DNA of 64,000 nt from Inquilinus limosus DSM 16000 (GTDB lineage Bacteria > Pseudomonadota > Alphaproteobacteria > DSM-16000 > Inquilinaceae), in assembly GCF_000423185.1 (NCBI RefSeq), contig NZ_AUHM01000001.1, positions 62,001 through 126,000 of the forward strand, given 5' to 3'. The notes beneath the pieces are model-generated. The model was given only the letters and a program-made list of their open reading frames with translations, was not told the origin of the DNA and made no database searches. Every line of letters starts with the position of its first letter. The stretch's first letter is position 1. The position numbers and the translations under genes are program-made. This document shows positions 39,842 through 47,928 of the stretch, one piece after another.

Positions 39842-39928
39842 TCGTGCCTGTCGGCGGTGCCGGCAATCTGATACTGGACGATCGGACGGAGTTGATTCCC
39901 ACGGTCGCGGCGTGGCGAGGGAGGAGCG

Positions 39929-42151
39929 ATGATCCGGCGCGGTTTGCTTCCGTTGGTGCTGCTGCTGGGCGGCGCCGGCATCCAGCCGGCGCAGGCGAGC
40001 GGCGATTTCGGCTGCTCGGTGGTCTGGTCGCTGAAGCAGGACGGGCTCGACGGCTGCAACAATCTGCCCTTCCTCAGCCCGGCCAATGACAGCCGGGTCA
40101 ATCTGCGCCTGCTGATGGCCGACCGGGGGCTGCAGCCGCTGCCGGACGGGCCGCCATCGCCATATGACCGCGAGATGGGCTACGGGCTGGTGCCGTTCCC
40201 GCTCGACCGGCTGCTCGGCCCCGAGGAGGAAGCGGTGCCGGCAGGGGCGCCCGGCGGCAGCGACGGCGACGCGGCCGTGGTCGAGACCCCGGCCGCCGCC
40301 GATCCGGATGCGGCGGCGCTGGCCGACCTGTCCCGGCAGATCGGCCTGCCGCCCGAGGCGGCGAAGCCGCCGGCCGCGGACAACACCAACCTGTTCGCCA
40401 GCGGCGAAGGCAGCCGCTGCGCCAGCAACGACGACGCCACCGCGCGGGCCTTCCTGCAGCAGCTGGTCGGCAGCACCGCGCTGTCCGACGGCGAGCGCCG
40501 GTCCCTGGCCCAGGCGCGCCTGGCCATGCTCGGCTCCTGCGGCGGCAACCATGGCCTCGTTCCCGCCGATGTGCAGTCGCCTCTGGGCCGGCAGTTCGCC
40601 GATTACCTGCGCGGGGCGGTCGCCTTCTACAACGGCGATTTCCCGCAGGCGTCGGAGGCCTTCAAGGCGCTGGAGGGCAGCGAGCAGCCCTGGCTGCAGG
40701 AGACGGCGCGCTACATGGCGGCGCGGACCCTCTTGAACCAGGCGCAGCAGAACGCCTTCGACGAGATGGGCTATCCGAAGCTGGAGAATGTCGATCGGAC
40801 CGTGCTGGCGGAGTCCGAAAAGGCGTTCGAGGCCTATCTCCAGGCCTATCCGAACGGCCTCTACGCCGTCTCGGCCCAGGGGCTGCTGCGCCGGATCTAC
40901 TGGCTGGGCGACGACCCGACCCGGCTGGCCGCCGCCTATGCCGGGCTGCTGGGCCAGTCTCCCGCCGAGCCCGACGCGCTCGACGCGCTGGTGCAGGAGA
41001 CCGACAACAAGCTGCTGGTCTCGGGGCGCAGCGCCGATGTCACCGACCCGACGCTGCTGGCGGTGATGGACCTGATGGCGATGCGCGACAAGGGCGTCGA
41101 CGTCGCCGGTGACGGCGGCCCGATCATCGGCCTGGACACGCTGGAGCAGCAGAAGCCGCGCTTCGCCGACCGGCCGGACCTGCACGCCTATCTGGTGGCC
41201 GCCTACCACTTCTATGTCGCGCAGTCGCCCGACGAGACCCTGAAGAGCCTGCCGGACACGGTGCCGGCCGGCCCCATGAGCACTCTCGAGTTCAGCCGCC
41301 AGACCCTGCGCGGCTTCGCGCTGGAGGCCAAGGGCGACTGGGCCGGGGCGCAGGCGCTGTGGCTGCAGTTGATCCCGCCGGCAACGCCGCTGCAGCGCGC
41401 CCAGCTGGAACTGGCGCTGGCCATGAACCACGAGCGCAGCGGCCATCTGGCGGCGGTGTTCGATGCCGGATCGCCGATCAAGAGTCCGGAGATCCGCCGG
41501 ATCCTGCTGCGCAACCTGGCCGGGCCGGCGTTGCTGCGTCAGCAGGCCAAGGCGGTGGACGTGACGGAGGAGGAGCGCGACACCGCCCTGTTCACGCTGC
41601 TGTACAAGGACCTGATGCGCGGCCATTACCGCGACTTCGGCGCCGATCTGGCGCTGCTGCCCGATCCGCTGCCGGAGAAGCCGTCGGTGCCCTGGGACCA
41701 GTCTCTGTCCCTGTTCCGCTGGGACGGCGCCTCGGCCGAATCCGACTATGCCTGCCCATCGATCCGCGAGATCGCGGCGACGCTGCAGCGCGACGCCGAC
41801 AGCCCGCAGGGGCTGAACTGCCTGGGCGAGTTCATCCTGCGCAACGGGCTGGACTCCTACGCCCTCGACAGCCAGCCGGGCGCGGAGCAGCTGGGCGGCA
41901 CCGCGACCCAGTTCCCGGGCAAGGTCTATTCCCGCCTCGACGGCTACATGAAGGTGATGGCCGACGGCAAGGCCGGCCGCAACGATCGCGCCTATGCGCT
42001 GTACCGCGCCATCAACTGCTTCGCCCCCAGCCAGAACAATGGCTGCGGCCCGCAGGACATCCCGCAGGGCCAGCGCAAGCAGTGGTTCCAGACATTGAAG
42101 TCGCGCTACGCGAACACGGTCTGGGCGAAGACGCTGAAATACTACTGGTGA
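39929..42151 (+). CDS. Large exported protein of unknown function, helical-repeat-rich
   Basis: A 740-residue protein with a signal peptide (LLPLVLLLGGAGIQPAQA). It has a low-complexity Pro/Ala/Asp segment near residues 90-155 and then long helical stretches. Some look like tetratricopeptide-type repeats: YLRGAVAFYNGDFPQASEAFKALEG, EKAFEAYLQAYPNGLYAVSAQG, RGFALEAKGDWAGAQALWLQLIPP, QLELALAMNHERSG. Cysteines occur in pairs near both ends (FGCS, DGCN; NCFAP, NGCGP), consistent with a disulfide-bonded periplasmic protein. The stop overlaps or abuts the DUF3142 gene, and a TPR-YdcF protein follows. I recognise no named domain. Export and co-location suggest an envelope function shared by the three. 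Confidence 0.8.
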   Translation: MIRRGLLPLVLLLGGAGIQPAQASGDFGCSVVWSLKQDGLDGCNNLPFLSPANDSRVNLRLLMADRGLQPLPDGPPSPYDREMGYGLVPFPLDRLLGPEEEAVPAGAPGGSDGDAAVVETPAAADPDAAALADLSRQIGLPPEAAKPPAADNTNLFASGEGSRCASNDDATARAFLQQLVGSTALSDGERRSLAQARLAMLGSCGGNHGLVPADVQSPLGRQFADYLRGAVAFYNGDFPQASEAFKALEGSEQPWLQETARYMAARTLLNQAQQNAFDEMGYPKLENVDRTVLAESEKAFEAYLQAYPNGLYAVSAQGLLRRIYWLGDDPTRLAAAYAGLLGQSPAEPDALDALVQETDNKLLVSGRSADVTDPTLLAVMDLMAMRDKGVDVAGDGGPIIGLDTLEQQKPRFADRPDLHAYLVAAYHFYVAQSPDETLKSLPDTVPAGPMSTLEFSRQTLRGFALEAKGDWAGAQALWLQLIPPATPLQRAQLELALAMNHERSGHLAAVFDAGSPIKSPEIRRILLRNLAGPALLRQQAKAVDVTEEERDTALFTLLYKDLMRGHYRDFGADLALLPDPLPEKPSVPWDQSLSLFRWDGASAESDYACPSIREIAATLQRDADSPQGLNCLGEFILRNGLDSYALDSQPGAEQLGGTATQFPGKVYSRLDGYMKVMADGKAGRNDRAYALYRAINCFAPSQNNGCGPQDIPQGQRKQWFQTLKSRYANTVWAKTLKYYW

Positions 42152-42153
42152 CG

Positions 42154-42876
42154 ATGCCGGCCTGGGCACGCCGGATCCTGACCGCGGCGCTGCTGCTGGC
42201 GACGCCGTTGCCGGCCGGCGCGGCCGTCGACGCCGCCGAGCACGACGCCTTCTGGCTGTGGGCCGGGGTGGCGCCGCCGCCGGTCCTGGCCCAGGCCCGG
42301 ACCGTCTATGTCCTGCAGGGCCAGATCGACCCGCCGCGCCGGGGCGCCGCCGGCCCCGCCCGGATCATCGCCCAGGGCATCGCCGTGCCCCGGCTGCGCC
42401 AGGGCGAGGTCTGGCTGGCCTATCGCGCCCACACGCTGCGCTGGCCGCCCGAGATCCTGCCCGTCATCCTGGCCCAGGCCCGGCGCTGGAAGCAGGCCGG
42501 CAACCCGGTGGTCGGCATCCAGATCGACTTCGACGCCCGCACCCGCCATCTGCAGGAGTATGCGAGCTTCCTGCGCGGGCTGCGGGCGCAGCTGCCGCCG
42601 GAGTACCGGCTGAGCATCACCGGGCTGATGGACTGGGGCAGCAACGCCGATCCCGAGGCGATCAACCAGCTGCAGGGGGTGGTCGACGAGGTGGTGGTGC
42701 AGACCTATCAGGGCCGCCGCACCATCCCGAACTACCGCGCCTACCTGCCGCGGATCGCCCGGCTGACCCTGCCCTTCAGGATCGGCCTGGTGCAGCACGG
42801 CGAATGGGAAGCGCCGACCGCGCTGACCGAAAGCCCCTGGTTCCGCGGCTATGTGGTGTTCCTGCTGAAGCCGTAG
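42154..42876 (+). CDS. Exported DUF3142-family protein
   Basis: About 240 residues with a signal peptide (ILTAALLLATPLPAGAA). The mature protein looks like a TIM-barrel-type fold: FWLWAGVAPPPVL at the start, YVLQGQIDP, VVGIQIDFDARTRHLQEYASF with an acidic pair on a strand end, LSITGLMDWG, VDEVVVQTYQGRRTIPNY, and RIGLVQHGEW. These are the motifs I associate with DUF3142, whose function is not established; the IDFD/VVQTYQ pattern recalls glycosidase-like barrels. ATG 42154 is used; GTG 42148, overlapping the preceding stop, is an alternative. It follows the 740-residue exported protein directly. Confidence 0.75.
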   Translation: MPAWARRILTAALLLATPLPAGAAVDAAEHDAFWLWAGVAPPPVLAQARTVYVLQGQIDPPRRGAAGPARIIAQGIAVPRLRQGEVWLAYRAHTLRWPPEILPVILAQARRWKQAGNPVVGIQIDFDARTRHLQEYASFLRGLRAQLPPEYRLSITGLMDWGSNADPEAINQLQGVVDEVVVQTYQGRRTIPNYRAYLPRIARLTLPFRIGLVQHGEWEAPTALTESPWFRGYVVFLLKP

Positions 42877-42958
42877 CGGGGCGGGACCGCCGACAGAGGC
42901 CGCGGGCGATTCTCCGGGCCGCGAATCTAGCGTATGAACCGGCAGACGGAGGGGCGTC

Positions 42959-44020
42959 ATGACACGGACACGAACCATCCACCGCATCGCCTGCGGCCTG
43001 GCCCTGCTGGGCGCCATGGCGGCGCCGGCCCTGGCCTATGACGACGCCACCGAGGCCCGGATCAGGACCCTGGTCGAGACCGGCATGCAATACTACTGGT
43101 CCGGCGGCGACGTGAAGAAGGCCGAGGCGGAGGTGTTCAAGGGCATCACCCTGCACGGCCGCTACGACGTGGTCGAGCAGGCTTTCGCCGAGGCCTCGTC
43201 CCTGGCGCCGGAGCGGCTGGACTTCCGCTACGCCGTCGCCTCCAGCCAGGTCATCCAGAAGAAGCTTCCGGAGGCCGAGGCGACGTACCAGGAGATCACC
43301 CGGCACGACCCGCGCGCCGTCGACGCCTATGCCTGGCTGGCGGCGCTGGCCCGGGTGCGCGGCGACGCCGACGCCGCAGCCCTGGCCGATATCGCGCTGG
43401 CCGGCCTCGACCGCGGCCTGGCCGACCGGTATCGGGCGCGCTTCGCCCGCACCGAGGCGATCCTGGCCGAGCCGCCGACAACAGCGATCCCGGCGCTGCC
43501 GGGCAAGCCGGTGATCCTGGTGCTGGGCTATGCCCTGGCCAAGGACGGCACCATGCAGCAGACGCTGCTGGACCGGCTGGGCGTGGCGCTGCGCGCGGCC
43601 CAGGCCAATCCCGCGGCCCGGCTGATCGTGACCGGCGGCCAGTCGCAGGCCGGGGTGACCGAGGCCGACCTGATGACCCGCTGGCTGGTCGACAAGGGCA
43701 TCGACCGCGACCGCATCATCGCCGAGGACAAGGCCAAGGACACGGTCGGCAACGGGCTGAACGCAGCCTCGCTGATCCGGCGCCATGGCGGCGACGCGGT
43801 GATCCTGGTGACCAGCGCCAGCCATATGCGCCGGGCGCGGGTGGTGGTCGAGGAGGCGCTGGGCCAATACGGGCTGGATCTCGCCGTGGTGCCGGCGATC
43901 GCGCTGGACGCGCCGTCGCTGGAGGAGGCGGCGAAGGTCAGCCCGGATGAGCGCCTCGTCGTCTACCGCGACCTGATGCGAACCTCCGGGCTGTGGGCCT
44001 ATCCGGGGCTTCAACAATAG
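42959..44020 (+). CDS. Exported TPR protein with YdcF/DUF218 domain
   Basis: A 353-residue protein: signal peptide (GLALLGAMAAPALA) and a helical TPR-like part (residues ~30-165, with YYWSGGDVKKAEAEVFKGI, AEATYQEITRHDPRAVDAYAWLAAL). A DUF218/YdcF domain follows from about residue 180: PVILVLGYALAKDGTMQQTLLDRL, ARLIVTGGQSQAGVTEADLM, AEDKAKDTVGNGLNAASL and VILVTSASHMRRARVVVEEA. In this family Gly-Gly-Ser/Gln, Glu and the S-x-H-x-R motif form the conserved pocket, all present here. Exported YdcF domains preceded by repeats are uncommon. It follows the DUF3142 gene by 82 bp. A second YdcF protein with a membrane anchor lies at 62195-62818. Confidence 0.83.
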   Translation: MTRTRTIHRIACGLALLGAMAAPALAYDDATEARIRTLVETGMQYYWSGGDVKKAEAEVFKGITLHGRYDVVEQAFAEASSLAPERLDFRYAVASSQVIQKKLPEAEATYQEITRHDPRAVDAYAWLAALARVRGDADAAALADIALAGLDRGLADRYRARFARTEAILAEPPTTAIPALPGKPVILVLGYALAKDGTMQQTLLDRLGVALRAAQANPAARLIVTGGQSQAGVTEADLMTRWLVDKGIDRDRIIAEDKAKDTVGNGLNAASLIRRHGGDAVILVTSASHMRRARVVVEEALGQYGLDLAVVPAIALDAPSLEEAAKVSPDERLVVYRDLMRTSGLWAYPGLQQ

Positions 44021-44042
44021 GCTTTCACCCGCAGCGAACGCC

Positions 44043-44939
44043 ATGCCCCCCGACCTCGCCGCCATCCGGCGCGCCACGCTGATCGGCGGTACCGCCGTGC
44101 TGATGTGGGCGACGCTCGCCCTGCTCGCGACCTGGTCGCGTGCCATACCGCCCTTCCAGCTGACCGGCATGGCCTTCGCCGTCGCCTTCCTGATCGGGCT
44201 CGGCTGGATGGCGCTGCAGGGCCGGTCGCCGCTGGCGGCCGCCCGGCAGCGGCCGGCGGTCTGGCTGCTCGGCGTCGGCGGGCTGTTCGGCTACCATCTC
44301 GTCTTCTTCATGGCGCTGCGCCTGGCGCCGCCGGTCGAGGCCAATCTGATCAACTACGCCTGGCCGCTGCTGATCGTGCTGTTCTCCGCCCTGCTGCCGG
44401 GAGAGCGGCTGCGCTGGTGGCACATCGCCGGGGCGGCGCTCGGCCTGCTCGGCGTCGTGGTGCTGATCGGAGGAAGAGGCGTCGTCTTCGATCCGCGCTT
44501 CGCCCTGGGCTACGGCGCCGCCATGCTGTCGGCGATGATCTGGGCCGGCTATTCGGTGCTGAGTCGGCGGATCGGCGCGGTGCCGACCGAGACCGTCGGC
44601 TGGTTCTGCGGCGGCACCGCCCTCCTGTCCCTGCTGTGCCACCTGGCGCTGGAGGAGACGGTGGCGCCCGACGCCGCCGGCTGGGCGGCGGTGGCGGGGC
44701 TGGGCCTGGGGCCGGTCGGCCTCGCCTTCTTCGTCTGGGACCACGGGGTCAAGCGCGGCGACATCCGCGCCCTCGGCGCCTTCGCCTATGCCGCGCCGCT
44801 GCTGTCGACCCTGCTGCTGATCGCCTTCGGCGAGGGCATGTTGACCCCGGCTGTCGGCGCCGCCTGCGCCCTGATCGTCGGCGGGGCGGTCCTGGCCGGG
44901 CGCGATCTCTGGGCCCGGCGAGGGGCGGCAGCCGCCTAG
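44043..44939 (+). CDS. EamA/DMT-family transporter, YddG-like exporter
   Basis: A ten-helix inner-membrane protein of 298 residues with the two EamA repeats. The first has TAVLMWATLALLATWSRAIPPFQLTGMAFAV and FGYHLVFFMALRLAPPVEANLINYAWPLLIVLFSALLPGE; the second, AMIWAGYSVLSRRIG and GPVGLAFFVWDHGVKRGD. The WATLALL and NYAWPLLIV motifs match the aromatic amino acid/paraquat exporter YddG. The stop overlaps the convergent transporter stop (CTAG, 44936-44939). An aromatic-amino-acid export role is an inference from similarity of motifs. Confidence 0.82.
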   Translation: MPPDLAAIRRATLIGGTAVLMWATLALLATWSRAIPPFQLTGMAFAVAFLIGLGWMALQGRSPLAAARQRPAVWLLGVGGLFGYHLVFFMALRLAPPVEANLINYAWPLLIVLFSALLPGERLRWWHIAGAALGLLGVVVLIGGRGVVFDPRFALGYGAAMLSAMIWAGYSVLSRRIGAVPTETVGWFCGGTALLSLLCHLALEETVAPDAAGWAAVAGLGLGPVGLAFFVWDHGVKRGDIRALGAFAYAAPLLSTLLLIAFGEGMLTPAVGAACALIVGGAVLAGRDLWARRGAAAA

Positions 44940-45841
44940 CCGAGATCGAGCACGACGCCGGAGCGGCGGCGGGTCTCGCGCCACAGGATGTAGAGACCGC
45001 TGCCGATGACGACGGCGGCGCCGGCCATGGTGACGGCATCGACCGTGTCGCCGAACAGCACCAGCCCGTACAGCACGCCCCAGATCATCTGGCTGTACTG
45101 GAACGGCGTCACCGCGCTGGGCGGCGCCCATTGCAGCGCCCGGATCAGCAGGATGTGCCCGGCGGCGCTGAGCACGCCGCCGGCGGCGAGGCCGAGCAGT
45201 GCCGCCGCGTCGGGCGTCACCCAGACGAAAGGCAGGACGGCGCCGCCGCCGCACACCATGGCCAGGAACAGGGTCGCGAGCTGGGCGGCATCGGTTTCGC
45301 GCCGGCCGATCCGGCGTGAGACGATCAGCGAGACCGAGAAGAAGACCGGCGACGCCAGCGCCGCGGCGTGGCCGGCGTCGAGCGCCGCCAGCCCCGGGCG
45401 CAGCATCACCAGGATGCCGGCGAAGCCGACCACCACCGCCGCCCAGCGGTGGCGCCCGACCGTCTCGCCCAGGAACGGGACCGACAAGGCGGTGACCAGG
45501 ATCGGCGCGGCGAAGAGGAGGGCGTAGACATCGGCCATCGGCAGCCGGCCGAAGGCCCAGGCGGCCGAGATGGCGGCCGCTGTGATCAGGGCGCTGCGCA
45601 GCAGCGTCGGGCCGGGCAGGCGCGGCCGCAGCCGGTCCCAGCCGCCCGCCCGCACCGCATGCCCGGCGGCCACCGGCAGGGCGAACAGGCCGAAGAAGAA
45701 GAACAGCTCGAAAGCCGAGAGGCCGCGGCTGCCGATCAGCCATTTCGAGACGGCGTCGCCGGCCGAGAAGCAGGCGAAGCCGGCGACGGCGCAGGCGATG
45801 CCGACGCCGATCCGGTCGGCACCGATGGCGAGGCTGGTCAT
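44936..45841 (-). CDS. EamA/DMT-family transporter
   Basis: A 301-residue ten-helix membrane protein of the drug/metabolite transporter superfamily with two EamA domains: GIACAVAGFACFSAGDAVSKWLIG at the start, LPMADVYALLFAAPILVTALSVPFLGE ending the first repeat, and ALQWAPPSAVTPFQYSQMIWGVLYGLVLFGD in the second. ATG 45841 (MTSLAIG) is chosen; a start 22 codons upstream would add a Ser/Pro-rich tail. The P-F-Q-Y-SQMIWG motif is typical of the RhaT/S-adenosylmethionine-type group, but the substrate is not determinable. It converges with the YddG-like gene. Confidence 0.85.
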   Translation of the reverse strand: MTSLAIGADRIGVGIACAVAGFACFSAGDAVSKWLIGSRGLSAFELFFFFGLFALPVAAGHAVRAGGWDRLRPRLPGPTLLRSALITAAAISAAWAFGRLPMADVYALLFAAPILVTALSVPFLGETVGRHRWAAVVVGFAGILVMLRPGLAALDAGHAAALASPVFFSVSLIVSRRIGRRETDAAQLATLFLAMVCGGGAVLPFVWVTPDAAALLGLAAGGVLSAAGHILLIRALQWAPPSAVTPFQYSQMIWGVLYGLVLFGDTVDAVTMAGAAVVIGSGLYILWRETRRRSGVVLDLG

Positions 45842-45931
45842 GGGGCGATCCGCAGGCCGAGGCGATGCCGGATTCTTAGCAGAGGCTGGGGATGAAAGCC
45901 TTTGCAATCAGTGGGACGTGGCCCCTGGGCT

Positions 45932-46366
45932 CTACCCCAGCTCCGGCCGCCAGCCCGGCGGCGCCAGGGTGAAGCCTTCGAAGCGAAAGGCCGGGGCCAC
46001 GACGCAGCTGACCAGGGTCCAATCGCCGAGGCTGCGCGCCGCCTGCCACTGCCCCTCCGGCACCACCGCCTGGAAGCGGTCGCCGGCCAGGAGGTCGGGG
46101 CCGAGGCGCAGAACCTCGCCCGCCCGCCCGGTCTCGGCGATCGACAGCTCCAGCGGCGCGCCGGCCTGCCAGATCCAGATCTCCGGCGCGTCGACGGCGT
46201 GCCAGTGCGACACCTCGCCGGCCCGCAGCAGGAAATGGATCAGCGAGGCCCGGCCGCGGCCGCCCTCCGGCGGCGGATCGCGCCACAGCTCGACATAATG
46301 CCCGCCCTCGGGATGCGGCTTCATGCCGAGCTTCGCGATGATCGCGTCGGGCGTCATCGCGGTCAT
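45932..46366 (-). CDS. Cupin protein, DUF985 family
   Basis: A 144-residue single-domain cupin. IIAKLGMKPHPEGGHYVELWRDP is the family's characteristic start, followed by LIHFLLRAGEVSHWHAVDAPEIWIW (metal-binding His pair), GDRFQAVVPEGQWQAARSL and LVSCVVAPAFRFEGFTLAPPGW at the end. This layout is that of the DUF985 cupins (PF06172), whose role is unknown. ATG 46366 overlaps the GST stop by four bases. Third gene of the minus-strand group gloB-GST-cupin. Confidence 0.88.
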   Translation of the reverse strand: MTAMTPDAIIAKLGMKPHPEGGHYVELWRDPPPEGGRGRASLIHFLLRAGEVSHWHAVDAPEIWIWQAGAPLELSIAETGRAGEVLRLGPDLLAGDRFQAVVPEGQWQAARSLGDWTLVSCVVAPAFRFEGFTLAPPGWRPELG

Positions 46367-46962
46367 GCCGGCGCCGTCGCGGCGTAGGAGGGGCGCCGGG
46401 CGAAGCCCTCATGCCAGGCGGCGAGGCGCGGATGGTGGTCGCGCCAGCCCCAGTCGGCGAAGCGAAAATCGAGATAACCGAGAGCGCAGGCGGCGCCGAT
46501 CGCGCCGACGGTCAGCGGGCCATCGAGCTCCGCCGCCTCGGCCTCCATCCGGTCCAGCGCGGCCAGCACCTTGGCCTTCTGCCGGTCGATCCAGGGCTGG
46601 TGCTGCCGCTCTGCCGGGCGCAGCGTCAGCTCGTAGCGGATCAGGAGCGCCGCGTCCTGCAGCCCGTCCGCCAGCGCCAGCCAGCGCAGCGCCCGCCAAC
46701 GGCCAGGACCCGAGGCCGGGACCAGCTTCGGCCCGTCATGCAAGGTGTCAAGATACTCGCAGATCACCGGGCTGTCGTAGAGCGGGCCGAGTTCGGTCTC
46801 CAGCACCGGAATCTTGTTCAGCGGGTTGTGCGCCGATAGGCCGCTAGCCGGGTCCTCCGTATTGGTCGGCACCGCCTCGACCCGATCGTCGAGGTCCGTC
46901 TCGAGGAGCAGGATGCGAACCTTGCGGGCGAAGGGCGAGGTCGGGCTGTAGAGAAGCTTCAT
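46363..46962 (-). CDS. Glutathione S-transferase
   Basis: A 199-residue soluble GST. The thioredoxin-like N-terminal domain starts MKLLYSPTSPFARKVRILLLE with the catalytic-region Ser pair. NPLNKIPVLETELGPLYDSPVICEYLD provides the cis-Pro and the glutathione-gamma-Glu site (DSPVI). The all-helical C-terminal domain has GLQDAALLIRYELTLRP and LTVGAIGAACALGYLDFRF. It lies 24 bp downstream of gloB, so glutathione-dependent detoxification genes are grouped. Substrate class not assignable beyond the bacterial stringent-starvation/YibF-like group. Confidence 0.92.
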   Translation of the reverse strand: MKLLYSPTSPFARKVRILLLETDLDDRVEAVPTNTEDPASGLSAHNPLNKIPVLETELGPLYDSPVICEYLDTLHDGPKLVPASGPGRWRALRWLALADGLQDAALLIRYELTLRPAERQHQPWIDRQKAKVLAALDRMEAEAAELDGPLTVGAIGAACALGYLDFRFADWGWRDHHPRLAAWHEGFARRPSYAATAPA

Positions 46963-46986
46963 GATCGTCCCGGGTTGGAGAAGCTT

Positions 46987-47757
46987 TCAGAACCGGTCCT
47001 TGCGGTCGCGGATCTCGGCGAAGACGGCGACGGGATCCGCCCCGGCCATGCCGATCGCGGCCTGCAGCTCGGGCTTGTCGGCCCGCAGGAACGGGTTGGC
47101 CAGCTTCTCGCGGCCGAGCTGGGCCGGGATGGTCGGCGCGCCGCTCTCCCGCGCGTCGTCGACATCCTCGGCATAGGCCTGCAGCACCGGGTTGGCGCCG
47201 TCGACGGTCAGCGCGAAGCGGGCGTTCGACTGAGTGTATTCGTGGCCGCAATAAATCCGGGTGGTGTCCGGCAGCGCCCGCAGCTTCAGGAGGCTGGACC
47301 ACATCTGCTCGGCCGTGCCCTCCAAGAGACGGCCGCAGCCGAGCGCGAACAGGGTATCGCCGCAGAACAGCACGCCGGCCTCCTCGAACCAGAAGGCGAT
47401 GTGGCCGGCGGTGTGGCCCGGCACCTCCAGCACCGAGCCCCGTGCCGCGCCGACCATGACGTGGTCGCCTTCGGCCACGCCACGGTCGAGATCGGGGATG
47501 CGATGCGATTCCGCCGCCGGGCCGACGATCGAGGCGCCGTAGCGCTTCGCCAGCTCGTGGTTGCCGCCGACATGGTCGCCGTGGTGGTGGGTGTTGAGGA
47601 TCCAGTCCAGCCGGCCGCCCTTGGCCTCCAGCTTCGCCGCGACCGGGTCGGCCTCGCCGGGGTCGACCACGGCGACCATGCCGGTCGACTCGTCCTCCAG
47701 CAGATAGGCGTAGTTGTCCTTCAGGACGGGGATCAGCGTGACGCGGAGCGAGGCCAT
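46987..47757 (-). CDS. gloB: Hydroxyacylglutathione hydrolase (glyoxalase II)
   Basis: Hydrolyses S-D-lactoylglutathione in methylglyoxal detoxification. A 256-residue metallo-beta-lactamase fold protein: VTLIPVLKDNYAYLLEDE, VVDPGEADPV, the metal motif THHHGDHVGGN, PGHTAGHIAFWF, LFCGDTLFALGCGRLLEGT and YCGHEYTQSNARFAL, with the glutathione-binding C-terminal helices. ATG 47757 (MASLRV) is the family start; a frame 14 codons longer has no support. First gene of the gloB-GST-cupin group, with a dispersed repeat upstream. Confidence 0.95.
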   Translation of the reverse strand: MASLRVTLIPVLKDNYAYLLEDESTGMVAVVDPGEADPVAAKLEAKGGRLDWILNTHHHGDHVGGNHELAKRYGASIVGPAAESHRIPDLDRGVAEGDHVMVGAARGSVLEVPGHTAGHIAFWFEEAGVLFCGDTLFALGCGRLLEGTAEQMWSSLLKLRALPDTTRIYCGHEYTQSNARFALTVDGANPVLQAYAEDVDDARESGAPTIPAQLGREKLANPFLRADKPELQAAIGMAGADPVAVFAEIRDRKDRF

Positions 47758-47824
47758 GCGTCCTCCTGGACAGCGGGGTCGGACGGGTCGGGGCAGCATA
47801 GCCCCTCCTGCCCGTTCCCAACAC

Positions 47825-47915
47825 CGTCATTGCGAGCGCAGCGAAGCAATCCAGGGCTGTTTGGCGTGGCCCCTGGATTGCTTCGTCGGCTTCGCCTCCT
47901 TGCAGTGGCGATTAG
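47825..47915. repeat. Dispersed palindromic repeat (CGTCATTGCGAGCGCAGCGAAGC type)
   Basis: CGTCATTGCGAG opens the element. Its perfect 15-bp stem is CGAAGCAATCCAGGG (47842-47856) with CCCTGGATTGCTTCG (47871-47885), loop 14 bases, continuing as TCGGCTTCGCCTCCTTGCAGTGGCG, a degenerate mirror of the start. This is a widespread intergenic repeat in alphaproteobacteria. It separates gloB from the end of the protease-nuclease gene. Confidence 0.85.
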
Positions 47916-47928
47916 GGGCAGGCGATGA

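Noticed and set aside
38540-42169. A 1209-codon open frame on the minus strand, the longest open frame seen apart from the genes.
   Set aside because: It runs antisense through the Nudix-hydrolase, SDR and 740-residue exported-protein genes, has Arg/Gln/Gly-rich low-complexity sequence and no motifs. It arises from the high GC content, which removes stop codons.
47842-47885. Rho-independent terminator at the repeat after the protease-nuclease gene.
   Set aside because: The stem is long but has no U-tract on either strand and matches a dispersed repeat family instead.
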